Positions 23,730 to 34,559 of a DNA stretch of 64,000 nt are shown here, one piece after another. A model generated the notes under the pieces. The model had not been told where the DNA came from and made no database searches. It was given only the letters and a program-made list of their open reading frames with translations. Position 1 is the stretch's first letter. Each line of letters starts with the position of its first letter. The translations under genes and the position numbers were made by a program. Source of the stretch: Diplolepis rosae (taxonomy: Eukaryota; Arthropoda; Insecta; Hymenoptera; Diplolepididae); contig JAPYXD010000028.1 in the NCBI GenBank assembly GCA_030998225.1, positions 310,001-374,000 of the forward strand, in the 5' to 3' direction.

Positions 23730-24069
23730 TTTAAAGTTTAGAAAACTCACTATTCCCGGATTTTGAACTATTTTCGGTTTCTTGAAATACCCAAAAATCA
23801 ATTTCAAAAATACAATCGCTATCACTGACTAGCAACCTTTATTTTTGAAAAATACTTTTTGGACGAAACAAACTACTCCAGAATTCCGGGCTATTTTCAG
23901 GCTCTTGAAATACCTAAAAATCAATTTCGAAAAAACAACCCCTGTCATTGACCAGCAACCCACAATTTTGAAAAATACTTTTTGGTAAAAAAAAAACTCC
24001 AGAATTTCGGGCTTTTTTCAGGATCTTAAAAAAACCAAAAATTACTTTCGAAAAAACAAGCTCTATCAC
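23730..24069. repeat. Satellite array of ~125-bp units (left part)
   Basis: Units containing CTATCACTGACTAGCAACC, TTTTTGAAAAATACTTTTTGG, ACTCCAGAATT and TTTCAGGCTCTTGAAAT recur with a period of about 125 bp. The array continues after the LINE at 27202-27425, so the LINE split it. Confidence 0.8.
24061..24069. repeat. Target-site duplication of the LINE (left)
   Basis: CTCTATCAC, repeated at 27202-27210 directly after the LINE tail. Confidence 0.75.
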
Positions 24070-24508
24070 CTCTTCCTAGGGATAACGTGACCTTGCAGCT
24101 GGTGTGGGGGCTTAAGGGTCCACGGAGGCGGCCACCTCTGGAGCTTTGAAGCAGAAAATATGGGCTGCAACGCCCAAGGATTCTGGGGAACAGAGAGGCC
24201 GGTGGCTTACGGGGGATGGGGAAACCAGGCTGCATCCCGCATTATTACAAGCTCCATCAAGGCAAGCGGGGCTCTGCCTGGACGGAATACTTTGTTACCC
24301 TGGCTACTCGTGGGGTTCAATTATGGTTTCAACCTTAAACTCAAACAAAACAACCAAGGGCCCTCAAGCAGGGCCCTCAAAGGGAGGGCTCAAACTTACC
24401 CAAACCGTGACGAGAGAGCTAGTCTAGGGGAACATTTAACACGGTGAAGGAGAATCCTCCTCAGGGCAACCCTGATGTAATTGTAGAAGTGGAGCAGCGC
24501 CTCACAGA

Positions 24509-24823
24509 GTGTTTTGTCAAAAGGAAGGACCTGTGTGGTGCAGAAACGTGACGAAAGAGGGCGTTACTTCTTTAAGGTGTCGAGAGGGATGGATGCGCTA
24601 TCCAGATAGGGACGCGCCCCCAGGTTTGATGATACACATCTCTGAGTTTCAGGCTCAAAGAAGGCCTGTAGACCAGCCTTCGGGGTGCGGAGGTTCTGCA
24701 GAGGTTCCTCAGGGCAACTGTCCTGATCCCCCGTGCTCCCCAGGGTCAGTCGATTGTAGTGAAGCGCCTGAAATTCGAGAACCCGACACTAAGAACTGGT
24801 TCTTGGAGAGTGTCCAAGGGTGA
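24509..24823 (+). pseudogene. Degenerate ORF1-like region of the LINE
   Basis: Frames in this GC-rich stretch contain REGWMRYPDRDAPPG followed by Pro/Ser-rich sequence. Position upstream of the endonuclease suggests ORF1, but I see no zinc knuckle or RRM and do not assign a function. Confidence 0.35.
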
Positions 24824-24937
24824 TAAGCGGAATGAGGAGACGCCGGTGGGGGCTGGCTGGATCCTGATTTTGGGGATCCCAGAGGGGGCTGCTGGGGCTT
24901 TAAAGGCCCTGGAATTTAGGCCCTATCAAGGGACCTC

Positions 24938-25614
24938 GTCGACATAAATATGAGGCTCAAAGGCAAAACGGAAGAAAGGCTAAAGGTCTATATAGCCTCG
25001 GACTACTTCCCAAGCGACACTGTAACGAGACGAACCCCACGTGAGGTGCAGGAACTGGTGCAGTACTGCCAAAAGACACGGACACTGCTTCTGTTGGTTT
25101 ATGATGCAAACATGCACCACCAGGTATGGAGAAGCACTGGCATCAATGATAGAGACCAAAAGCGGGAAGGAGGTACTTGACTCAACGCTCTGCTCAGGAG
25201 CTCTAGGGGGCAAAGTGAGGTGCTGCAAAGTGTCTGAGGAGGAATCTCTCTTGGACACCGTTTCAGAACAACTGCCCGCCAAGCTTAGTGGATTCTGGAT
25301 AAGGAGCACAATGGTGGAACAAGCACCTGGAGGCCCTTAGGATCAGGGCCAAAACCAGGAAAATGTGCAATAGGGCACGAAGGACCAAGAAGGCAGCCAA
25401 CTGGGACCTCTATAAGGAGGCCCAAAAGGAATACAAAAACAAAATTAATAAATACAAGCAAGAGGGGTGGAGAGACTTCTGCGGGGAAACTAACAAAATC
25501 CCCAAAATGGCTCTTCTTCATAAGATCCTAGCGAAAAACACGGAGGCTCACCTGGGAACAATTAGGCTTGAGTCCGGAGAGTTTGCAAGTAACGAAGAGG
25601 AATGCCTGAATTAG
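24938..25614 (+). pseudogene. LINE endonuclease remnant and linker
   Basis: 24950-25180 keeps the middle of an apurinic-type endonuclease: VYIASDYFP, then REVQELVQYC, then DANMHHQVW with the DAN-H catalytic motif. A deletion follows. 25363-25614 holds the Lys/Arg-rich linker (RRTKKAANWDLYKEAQKEYK) that precedes RT in this clade. Frameshifts separate the blocks. Confidence 0.7.
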
Positions 25615-25765
25615 TTGCTCGAGGTCCACTTCTCGGGCTTCCAGTGCATTCCAACAGACTAAGAGGACGTGAGTCAGGTCGGCTCGGAAATTTGCGGCCT
25701 CTATTGTAACAGTAAAGAAGGTTGAATGGGCTGTGTGGACCTTTCAGCCATATAAATAACCGGAG

Positions 25766-26152
25766 ATGGACGGGGTCTATCCTGGGCTCTTGCAAGAGGG
25801 CCTGGACGACCTACGTCTTCCCCTGACAAAGATTCTCAGGACAAGTATTGCTCTAAGACACGTGCCAATGACATGGAGAGGCAGCAGAGTGGTTTTTCTA
25901 CACAAGCCGGGTAGGGAAGGTTACACCATAGCCAAGGATTTCAGGCGGATCAGCTTGACATCTTGCATTTTGAAAGTTCTTGAAAGGCTGGTTGGAAGGC
26001 ACATCCGAGACAGGGTGTTAATAAGTAAGCCATGCCATAGTGGGCAACACGCCTTCCAACAAGACTGCTCTGCCGACACGGCACTGCATGAGGCTGTAAA
26101 TAGAATAGAGCGGCAACTGGAGGAACAAGGCTGTGTAACGGGCACTTTCTGA
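25766..26152 (+). pseudogene. LINE reverse transcriptase, N-terminal part
   Basis: 128 codons include the PMTWRGSRVVFLHKPG and DFRRISLTSCILKVLERL blocks that open the RT domain, and SGQHAFQQDCSADTAL. The frame ends at the VTGTF block, just where the first catalytic Asp is expected; the YADD box and the rest of the palm are deleted, since the RNase H domain starts about 120 bp later. Confidence 0.75.
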
Positions 26153-26259
26153 GATATGAAGCAGGTCAAAACGGTCAAGAAGCACAACTTTGACAAACTC
26201 TTCCGGACACGCATCCAAAACAGGGAGGTGTGGGAGGAGGAATAAGGGAAGGCCCTTCT

Positions 26260-26994
26260 ACAAGGAGAACTATGGTTCACAGATAATTCCAAAGGGCAGG
26301 GCTGGGCAGGTACTAAACTGTACGCCAGTGAGAAGAAAAAGGGTTTGTCGATCCTCCTGGGGGTAGTACACTACTCTTTTCCAGGCGAAAGTTTTCGCCA
26401 TCTTTCATTGTGCAGAAACGTAAATTAGTGAAAAAGCGTCGAGAAGGTCAATGGGCATCTGCTCGGACAGCCAGGTGGCTATCAGAGCGGTTGGGAAAGC
26501 AGAAATCTCCTCGATTTTGGCGTGGGAGTGCATAAAGGCACTAAACCAACTCTCGGAAACAAATAATGTAGCCCTGATTTGGGTCCCCGGTCACTCAGGG
26601 ATCAAGGGCAACGAGGAAGCTGACCAGCTGGCAAAGAAAGAGGCAGCAGGCAAACCAATCGGTCCGGAACCTATTCTGGACCTGGCACCTGGTGATTAAA
26701 AACTGGGTAGTGTAGAAACACAACGAATACTGGGCTCAAATAAAGGGTTTCCGTCAGGATAGGGCTTTTATGGGAAAACTTTTCAGGAGGGACTTGGCTC
26801 ACGCAATCTTAGGCATGCCCGAGAATGATATAAGAATTATGGTGCAGATACTAACTGGGCACAACCATTTGAACTACCACAAGGACAAGATGGCTCTAAC
26901 ATCCAACACGCCTCGTAAGAGATGCGGTAGGGACGATGAAACGTCTCTTCACGTCTTAAGTCAATGCCCGGTTCTTGCCGGGATCAGGCTTTGA
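26260..26994 (+). pseudogene. LINE RNase H and C-terminal finger
   Basis: RNase H begins at WFTDNSKGQGWAG (the usual DGS has become DNS). It continues with SDSQVAIRAV and WVPGHSGIKGNEEADQLA (26451-26699). The C-terminal block (26770-26994) ends in CGRDDETSLHVLSQCP, a CCHC-like finger. Several stops occur between the blocks. Confidence 0.8.
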
Positions 26995-27201
26995 ACCTTA
27001 GAATCAGCGCTGCTGGAACCAGAGGAGATTAGGTCGCTATCGGCTGGTGATATTCTTGGCTTCCTGAGTAGGTTTGGAATAGAGGGCTAACTAGCGCTGA
27101 GGTAAGGGTACTGCAAAATGGGCTTTTAGACTGTGCGCCAGTAAAGCCCCTAGGGGAGGAGCGCTGCACATGACTTATAATCTAATCTAATCTAATCTAA
27201 C

Positions 27202-27425
27202 CTCTATCACTGACAAGAAACCCATATTTTTGAAAAATAATTTTTGAATAAAACGAACTACTCCCGAATTTTGGGCTATTTTCGGGCTCTTAAAATGCCC
27301 AAAAATTAATTTCGCAAAAACAACTCCTATCACTTATAAGCAACCCGTAATTTTAAATACTTTTTCGACAAAACAAGCTAGTCCAGAATATTAGGCTATT
27401 TTTGGACTTTTGCAATACCCAAAAA
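27202..27425. repeat. Satellite array of ~125-bp units (right part)
   Basis: Resumes with CTCTATCACTGACAAGAAACCC; about two further units similar to 23730-24069. Confidence 0.75.
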
Positions 27426-27954
27426 TTTCCTTTTGGGTGTTTTTTTCATATATGTCTTTTGGTTCATTTGGAACCTTCATTTAAAGTAAAAATCTTTATA
27501 GCATTCTCATTTGGCTTAATGTAAAAGGGAATTTTATTCATATACGTGAAATTGTCCTCCTGGTATGATTTCATTTCAGGTTTTTTTTTTCCAGAACACG
27601 AAAATGCTCTTATTTTCACAATTTTGGTCAGATATGGCTTATTGACAAACTCATTTTTTTTGGACCCTCAAGAAGTGTTTCAAATTTCATTTCAATTTGA
27701 TAACTCTTTCGGAAGTTTTCGTGCTTGCAGACGACGACTGCGACAAAAAAGACGACGACGACGACAGACAGACCGGCTTACAAACACCGTCGTAAAAGCC
27801 GTTCTTTTTTAAGCCTTTTAGTGCTAAACAACGATATATCGTTGTATATGCGATGGCATGGCCGTTGCTTGGCAGTAAAAGGGTTAATCAGGGTGTCTCA
27901 AAGCGTTGAGATGTTATACAAATTTTAAAAATCATTTTTCACATTAAACCAATA
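27426..27954. other. Intergenic DNA with a short (ACG)n tract
   Basis: No gene recognised. An impure ACG repeat lies at about 27729-27768. Confidence 0.5.
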
Positions 27955-28440
27955 CCTTCTTATATGATGGGAATGTGCGAAAATCATCGTGTTGGCATTA
28001 GAGAGGTAGCAGAAGCTCTCAACATCTCTTATGGATTGACTCAACACATTGTGGTCCATGTTTTGGGTATGAAGCGCGTCGCCGCCAGAGCACGATAATG
28101 CGCCGTCATATTCCAGCCTGATTGTGACTGAATTTTTGGCTAAACATGAAACAAAAGTCATTACTCAGCTAGCGTATTCGCCAGATTTGGCTCCCTGAGA
28201 TTTTTTCCTGTTTCCAAAATTCAAATATCCGTTCCGGGGAACGCGCCATGAGTCGATTGATCCCATAAAAAGAAATTCGCTGAAGAAACTAAAGGCCATA
28301 CCGGCTAAGACAAATTCTATAAACACTCCCCAAATACGTCGAAGTACTTGCGTGACATTGCAAGATTTTGGAATATCAGTGGTTCCAGAGTGGATTCAAC
28401 AACGAGTAAGTGATTTAACATTCACCCCAGAAGGAATTTT
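27955..28440 (+). pseudogene. Mariner-type transposase relic C
   Basis: Degenerate plus-strand frames: GMCENHRVGIREVAEALNIS (helix-turn-helix part) and, after deletions and stops, FLAKHETKVITQLAYSPDLAP, then FFLFPKFKYPFRGTRHES. The order fits a Tc1/mariner transposase in which the region between the DNA-binding domain and the third catalytic residue is mostly lost. Confidence 0.7.
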
Positions 28441-28954
28441 AAGACATTTCTCTCTCTCTCCCTTTTTTTTTTTAATGTAGTGCTACGTTAGAAACGTAAC
28501 ATTTCTCTTCTTAAAAGATTCCTCGTTTTATGGTAGGATCGAAAAGGATCCTCTCTAAGGGATAAGGAGAAGTCAGTGATTGAGAATGGTTATTGATATA
28601 AAGTATGTTTATTGACAATCAAATTGAGAAACGAATAAGCATCATGGAATTGGAAATCGAATTGAAATTTAGATGTACCTTTGTAATTACTCCGAGTGAA
28701 ATTTGTCTGATGAACTATTGAGTCCAGTGGAGCGAAGGTGGTCAGTTGAGTCTTCGTTGAGATCGTTGAGATAGTACTTGTTTGATGGAGAATTCGTTGT
28801 TGAGACGGTTGGTCAAGTCGATTCTTGATCCAAGTTTAGAGAGAATTTTGGACGGTGATTCCCCTTCACTTTCTAATGTCGTTGAACTCAGCGTCGAGTA
28901 GGAATTCGTCTGAGTAGCGGTAAAATCTGATGAGGCTGGACTGAACTCGTAACG

Positions 28955-29070
28955 TAGAGATAATGAAACTGGACTAGACTGAACTGAACTAGCCGTGTAG
29001 AGATGATGGTACTGGACTAGACTGATTGAACTCGCCGTGTAGAGATGATGGTACTGGACTGGACTCGCGT
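28955..29070. repeat. ~43-bp tandem repeat inside the LTR, three units
   Basis: CGTAGAGAT.ATG..ACTGGAC followed by TAGACTGA..GAACT.GCCG, three successive copies. Confidence 0.75.
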
Positions 29071-29159
29071 TGGTTACATTGTAGAAATCTGATGTTGACT
29101 GAACTGATCTCTATTAGAACTTTCGCTTTTTATAGAACTTTTGCAAGGTTGCCCATGGT

Positions 29160-29516
29160 GGGAGCAAAACAAGGTGTACCGCCTTTTCCATATTTGGTAT
29201 TAAGATCGGATAAGTTGCCTTCTCTGATGACTCGTGCTCCAATGAAATTCATTGCCTAATACTAATGTCGCAGTCTATTTTATCTGTTATTCGGTTCTAA
29301 CGAAAGGTCAACTACGGTGGAAATAAAAACAAGGTGTATCATCTTTTCCATATTTGATATTTTAAGATCGGATGAGTTGCCTTCTCTGATCAATTTTGCG
29401 TCGATGAAATTTATTACCTGGCATTAGTGTCATAGTCAAATATATCAAGTCTATTTTATCTGTTATTCGATTCTAACGAAAAGGTCAACTACTGTGGAAG
29501 TAAAAACAAGGTGTAC
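29160..29516. repeat. ~180-bp duplication inside the LTR
   Basis: AACAAGGTGTA.C, TTTTCCATATTTG.TATT, GTTGCCTTCTCTGAT and TCTATTTTATCTGTTATTCG occur twice in the same order. Confidence 0.8.
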
Positions 29517-29568
29517 GATAATAGTGAAAGGTGAGTAACTAGGACGTTACATACCCTTTAATTATTTT

Positions 29569-29586
29569 TGGTGCATCGGACGGGAA
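29569..29586 (+). promoter_or_regulatory. Primer-binding site, tRNA-Gly type
   Basis: TGGTGCATCGGACGGGAA is complementary, with one mismatch, to the CCA end of insect tRNA-Gly(GCC), and is 17 nt downstream of the LTR edge. The nested sibling has the same site (49053-49036) and shares the following AACACAA. Confidence 0.75.
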
Positions 29587-29989
29587 ACACAAAAGCTAAC
29601 AACAAAGGAGATAAAAATTAATATATTAATTGATACTTAACTTTCAAGTGAAATTTTCTTTGAAAAATATATAGATATTTTTTAAAAAAACAGAGATTTT
29701 ACCCACGTTTAGAAATTCCTTCTTCAATCGAATATAAGTATTTTATAAAAATATATAAAAAATATGCGTTATATTTCAAGTGGAAAAAGTGTTTAGTGCT
29801 AAATATTAAAATTTAAATGAATGAAAAATAAATGAATAGAAAGAAACTAAATGAAATATTTTTTCGAAATTCCAATTAAAATTTTTCGCAAATTTTAAAT
29901 AAAACTTTTTGGAAATTTCACCAGGTCTAGAAATATGAAACCGGAATTTTTTGGCAAGAGTTACACGTCTGATTTATGAAAATGATCAA

Positions 29990-30370
29990 AAATATTTTAT
30001 TCAAAGTAATCTCCATTGCTATTCACACATTTTTCCCACCTCTCCGGAAGGTGATAAATGCCACGCCAATAAAACTGTTCGTCTTTTAAATCAAAGCAGT
30101 TATCCTGCCATTCTCGTAAGTTTTCGTACGAAGTGAAGCGTTCTTTAGCGAGAGCGTGGCCCTGTGATGCGAACAGATGGTAATCCGATGAAGCCAAGTC
30201 TGGAGAATAAGCGGCATGCACCAGTATTTCCCAACTTTACGTCTCGATCGTTTCCTTGACCCGTTTCGCTGTGTGTTATGGGGCATTATCGTGAAAAAAA
30301 TGACTTTGTGTTGCCTTCTTCGATAATCGGGTCGTTTTTCTTGAAATGCTTGATTTAAATCGATCATGTT
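29990..30370 (-). pseudogene. Mariner transposase C-terminal relic D
   Basis: Minus-strand frames end in NSNGDYFE and include YSPDLASSDYHLFAS with the third catalytic Asp. Upstream, IDLNQAFQEKRPDY is present, but the second Asp block is frameshifted (VIFFTIMPHNTQ). Inserted in the leader of the plus-strand gypsy element. Confidence 0.75.
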
Positions 30371-30589
30371 GACCGTAAATTTTAAATAAAATTTTTTTGG
30401 GAAATTTAATTATTTATTTATATTTTTTTAAACGCTCATTACAACACAACATTTTTTTTATTTTTCGAATTTCTGCTAGTACAAAGATTATTCAGGGCTT
30501 GTGCTTGAGTCATCCCTGTCTAATTTTTCACCACAGAAAGATCGCATAATTAAAACCACAAAATATAATATTAAAATAAAATTTATTTT

Positions 30590-30851
30590 TATTGATTTCT
30601 ATTTCTGTGACTGAAATTTGTTTTGGGATATAGCTTTTCACTTTTGTGGGAAGTTATATTAAACAGCGACTAGCGAATTGCGCGCTCAGCTATCCCCAAA
30701 CTAGAGTTTCAGAAAAAAATTAAGAATTAATTTAATAAATTTTATATCCGAAGTTTCGATTACTGTAATCAAAAATTTGTCTGAGGATATAGTTTTTCAC
30801 TTTTGTGGGAAGTTATATTAAACAGCGATCAGCGAATTGCGCGCTCAATTC
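30590..30851 (+). repeat. Leader tandem repeat 1, ~159-bp unit
   Basis: GGATATAG.TTTTCACTTTTG and AACAGCGA..AGCGAATTGCG occur at 30626 and again at 30785. Confidence 0.8.
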
Positions 30852-31009
30852 TCAGCGGCATCTCCAGCCGGGGTCTCAGGACCTCCAGCCAGGATTCTAC
30901 TACCCGCCGTCAGAACAGACTTTGGTCAGACTCTCAGTCTGAACCTTCCTAATTCGAGAAGCAGCCAAAGGCCCATCGAAAAAGGACATAGTGGTGAATA
31001 TTTTTGCTG

Positions 31010-31345
31010 AGTGACTCTAGGTACGCTGCCAAGGCTCTGGAGCACTCATTAATTTTTAATAATTGTTTAATTGCATTACTCTCTGGGTACGCTGCTCCAG
31101 GCTCCAGAAAATAATGGATAGCAATATCTCTTTGGGTCTGCCATCCAGGCTCCAACAGACATTGCCTTCTCTCACCTTGCATCTCTTTCTGGGTACGCTG
31201 CACCAGGCTCCAGAAAGTGATCAAGTGGCAACGCATCTTTGGGCACGCCATCAAGGCTCCAATAGACAGCTTGCAAATATCTTTCTCTTACAACCCTCAC
31301 TCTGGGTACGCTGCACCAGGATCCAGTACAATAAGTTCTTTCAAC
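31010..31345 (+). repeat. Leader tandem repeat 2, alternating ~50-60-bp units
   Basis: Six units. Type A: CTGGGTACGCTGCACCAGGC (near 31080, 31187, 31302, with a decayed one at 31012). Type B: TTTGGGCACGCCATCAAGGC (near 31130, 31240). A and B alternate, giving a higher-order period of about 108-115 bp. Confidence 0.8.
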
Positions 31346-31473
31346 CAAGTGCACCTTCGTTTACTTAATTCATCTTTTGTTACAGCAGCACCACCTATAT
31401 TTTTTAATTTGCGAAGTATTCTTATATTTCTCCACATATCTCAGCATAATGTTCGCCACTGAACGACACCGTA

Positions 31474-32191
31474 TTTTTTTTTTTTTTTTGGTGAGGAGGA
31501 AAAATGGCGAAATCTTTTATAGACGTTGAACAGGACTCTCCTAGGACGGGTCTAGGCATACCTGTTAAAACCAAAAAAACCCCTCTCTCGAACCAATACA
31601 CCGCCCGCGGAACTGCCTTTCGGCTTTAAACATCACGGGTGGTTGGTTCCAGCTTAAAGTCGCGTACGACTCTTCCGTCATCCGTTAGCCCGGGACTCCC
31701 ATCCGCGGCCACTCGCCCGTTAAGCAGACTGGCTAGCCGCGCCAGCCAGGGGAGGAATAAAGCGATTCCTCCCCTGAACGACGCGGACAGCCAAGTCCGC
31801 CGAAGACGTAAGACGGCGGGTGCAGGCCCCGATGCGATTTCTACTGGCCCCCGTTGTTGCCGCGCTCTGCAAGCCCATCGAGCTCCCTCGTCTTCAACAC
31901 CAGGGTGACGAATGACTCGATAAGCATCCATATCTGTTCAGACTGGAACATGAGAGAGACCATCGTGTTAGGAGTGAGCTGTGCGCCCACTGCCCGACTG
32001 ACGGCCTCCCTTTCCGCGCCCGACCTAGCACAGACAAAGAGTGTGTGCTCTGCATTTTCCACAGAGGATCCGCAGTAGCTACACGACTCGTCGTCTCTTT
32101 TCTTGAAGCGCTTCAGGTACGCATTAAAGCAGCTATGGCCTGAAAGCGCTTGTGCCAGGTAAAAGCCGACTTGACCGTGCTTTCTATCCAG
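31474..32191 (-). mobile_element. R1-clade LINE, 5'-truncated (copy 2)
   Basis: Minus-strand copy with a 16-nt poly(A) (T run 31474-31489), about 350 bp of GC-rich 3' UTR and the last ~117 codons of the RT ORF. CCGTAT flanks both ends (31469-31474 and 32192-32197) as target duplication. The UTR start matches copy 1 at 7383-7434. Confidence 0.85.
31841..32191 (-). pseudogene. R1 RT C-terminus (truncated)
   Basis: Starts at LDRKHGQVGFYLAQAL and includes the CCHC finger CSYC...HTLFVC. Very similar to the end of the 6.2-7.4-kb copy. No RT catalytic residues remain. Confidence 0.85.
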
Positions 32192-32589
32192 CCGTATTTG
32201 CATATTGCGTAAAAATTTGAACATATCCTTTCGCGATAGTCGCGCCATCTACTTTTTGTAAAATACAACTATTTCGATATTTTTTAATATTTCTCTGCGT
32301 CGTGTTAGCCACTGAGCAACACCACCATCGAATATGATATAGAATTCAAATATTTCTTTCGCGATAGTAGCGCCATCTACATTTTGTAGAATACAACTAT
32401 TTCGATATTATCTTATTTTCCTCTGCGTCGTGTTAGCCACTGAGCAACATCACGATTAAATATTGTATAAAAATGAAATATATCTTTTCGCGATAGTTGC
32501 ACCATATGCATCTTGTGAAATACGATTATTTCAATATTTTCTTATGTTTCCCTGCATCGTGTTGACCACTGAGCAATACTATCATCGAA

Positions 32590-34151
32590 AATTACATAAA
32601 ATCAATCAAATTATACTTGACGACTCTGCAAATATTGAACAGGCTCTTGAAACGCTAAAATCTTCACACTCCTATTCAACCTCTAGGAAGTCTAATAAAG
32701 AAATTTTAGCAAATAATTTACCAAATAAGTCACCGAAGAATTTACCAAATAACCTACCAATACAATCCATCGAAATGATAAATTTACCCACAAATCAGCA
32801 AGTATCTCTACGAGATGCTTTAGAGATTGTTCCATACTTTGATGGCTCAAGTAAAGTACCATTAACTCTTTTTATTGAGGCTTGCAAGGAAGCCAAAGAA
32901 ATGGTCCCAAATGCAGAAGCAAATTTGGTGAGATTACTAAGAAGCAAACTTACGGGAGAAGCAAGAAGATGTCCCTAGCGAACTGGCTGAACGATAGCTT
33001 TACGCTGGAGCGTAACATTATCGTAACATTATTGTAAAGTTATCATAAAGTAGCATTATAACTCATGAAGGAGGCAAAATAAATATTCAAAATGTTTTGA
33101 TCCTTATTCTACGTTAAATATAACGTTAACTGGTAATGGAAATATGCAATAATTTTGTTCACTTATGCTAAAAATTAAAAAAAGATAATACCTGTCATTG
33201 AAGGCAGTGCAGTGGTTCACCTTTTGTGGAACTTCTCCGTTAAAGTTGACCATTGGTTGGAGTGAGACACAACTATACTTTCATCTCACTCTAACAAATA
33301 GTCAATCCTGACGGTGAAGACATGGAAAGTGATGAACCACTGCACTGCCTTCAATGACAGGCATTATGTATTTTTTAATTTTTAGGGTAAACAAATAAAA
33401 TTATTGCATATTTCAATTACCAGTTAACTTTATTTTCAACGCAGAATAAGGATAAAAACATTTTGAATGTTTATTTTGCCTCATTCATGAGTCATAATAC
33501 TACTTTACGATAACTTTAGGATAATGTTACGCTACAGCGTAAAGCTATCGTTCATCCAGTTCGCTAGGGATATAATAGGAAATTATTATAATAATTTAGG
33601 AGATTTTATTTCAAAGCAAAAAACAATTTTTTACCATCAAGAACCGTATACCAATTACAAGGAGATTTAGGTAGAATATATATGCGGGAAAATGAAGTGC
33701 TTTATCCTATGCAACACGCATACAGGAAATAGCGGCAGAAATCCTAGAATGTCATAAACAAAATAATAATGGTAAAGAAGCTGCTGAATTTGGAAGAAAT
33801 CTGGAAAGAGACGTGATCGATTGTTTTCTACGAGGTTTAAAACCAGAATTAAAAATAAGAATAGGAACAGCCGATAAATTTGATGAAATAGTAGAAAGAG
33901 CAATACGAGAAGAAAGGAATTCAACAGCCAAAAACGAACTGCGAAGAGGAAACAGACAATATTCACTATTTCAAGAAGTTGAAAAATCAACACATAATAA
34001 ACGAGAATTTGCAAAAACAAATAAAATAAACTTGGCACGAGAAGAACCAATAAAATGTCAAATTCGTCAGAAAATAGGTCACACTACAGCAACCTGTTTT
34101 CAGGTTGTGCAACAATTAACCAATAAAAATTCACAAAATGATCAGTTTTGA
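32590..34151 (+). pseudogene. Gag of the plus-strand gypsy element, split
   Basis: Part 1 (to 32972) contains QQVSLRDALEIVPYFDGSSK and RLLRSKLTGEARR, which correspond to SLRDALEVVPLFDGSN and RLLRGKLSGEARK of the nested sibling: a capsid-like retrotransposon gag domain. The open frame begins at 32463 inside the leader repeat, so the first 40 or so codons are probably not original. A foldback element interrupts at 32973-33569. Part 2 (33571-34151) resumes with the capsid C-terminus (DVIDCFLRGLKPELKIRIG) and a damaged CCHC knuckle in which the second Cys is Arg (CQIRQKIGHTTATC). Confidence 0.8.
32973..33569. mobile_element. Palindromic foldback element, copy 2
   Basis: Outer ends CCCTAGCGAACTGG and CCAGTTCGCTAGGG are perfect inverted repeats, and similarity of the arms continues through most of the 597 bp. 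Inserted in gag. The centre is inverted relative to copy 1 at 13711-14225. No clear target duplication. Confidence 0.85.
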
Positions 34152-34169
34152 AATAAGTTCACCAGACAA

Positions 34170-34545
34170 AATAATCAATACCAGAGAAGTAATACCAGGT
34201 GCAGAACCTAAGTCAACAAGGGAGTAGAAGCGACAATAGGAATGTGAATAGTATCCCATCTCGCCCCAATTTTTCCCAAGGAAATAGTTTCAAACAAAAC
34301 TCAAACTTCAACCGAAATAATCAAAATATGTAAGGTAATTCTAATCAAAATAATTCAAGTCGAAATTTTAATCAAAATTCGAATTTTAGTAGGAATTTTA
34401 ATCAAAATCCGAATTTCAACAGAAACTTAATTTCGAATTCAAATTTAAATAGAACTTTTAATACAGGTCAAAATTTTAATCAAGGTCAAAATTTCAATCA
34501 AGTTCAAAATTATAATCAAAGCAGGAACTGCTCAAAGCAAACTTA
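34170..34545 (+). pseudogene. Asn/Phe-rich C-terminal region of gag
   Basis: Repeats of the kind AATTTTAATCAAAATTCGAA encode NFNQN-like peptides, mirroring the Asn-rich tail of the sibling gag (46219-46600). Stops are present. Confidence 0.6.
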
Positions 34546-34559
34546 AAAATAAATAAATT

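Larger units (their letters stand above)
24070..27201 (+). mobile_element. I/Jockey-like LINE with RNase H, internally deleted
   Basis: Plus-strand non-LTR element inserted in the satellite array: 9-bp target duplication CTCTATCAC, 3' end made of TAATC repeats (27177-27200), and a GC-rich body. At 3.1 kb it is about half the length of complete relatives (usually 5-6 kb). Parts of ORF1, the endonuclease and most of the RT core are missing. The RNase H domain places it among LINE clades such as I, Loa or relatives. Confidence 0.8.
28481..29551 (-). repeat. LTR of tRNA-Gly gypsy family, minus-oriented
   Basis: Begins TGCTACGTT and ends GACGTTACA. 28517-28575 (GATTCCTCGTTTTA ... AGGATCG ... GATCCTC) matches the same strand of the LTRs at 34861 and 49068. 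A minus-strand TATA box (TATAAAAAG, 29134-29126) with an initiator TCAGT 27 bp downstream (29107-29103) also gives minus orientation. Yet a plus-strand primer-binding site follows at 29569. Internal repeats at 28955-29070 and 29160-29516. Confidence 0.65.
31390..32590 (+). repeat. Leader tandem repeat 3, ~128-bp unit, four copies
   Basis: GTTAGCCACTGAGCAACA recurs at 32304, 32432 and 32561; a fourth copy at 31451 (GTTCGCCACTGAACGACA) was split by the R1 insertion. With that insert removed, the first interval is also about 129 bp. Each unit also holds TTTCGCGATAGTCGCGCCAT. Confidence 0.85.

Noticed and set aside
24146..24447. Two overlapping plus-strand ORFs at the LINE 5' end
   Set aside because: They overlap in different frames without motifs; most likely untranslated leader of the LINE.
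31626..31931. ORFs on both strands in GC-rich DNA
   Set aside because: This is the 3' UTR of the R1 copy; the frames have no homology to known proteins and arise from GC-rich composition.
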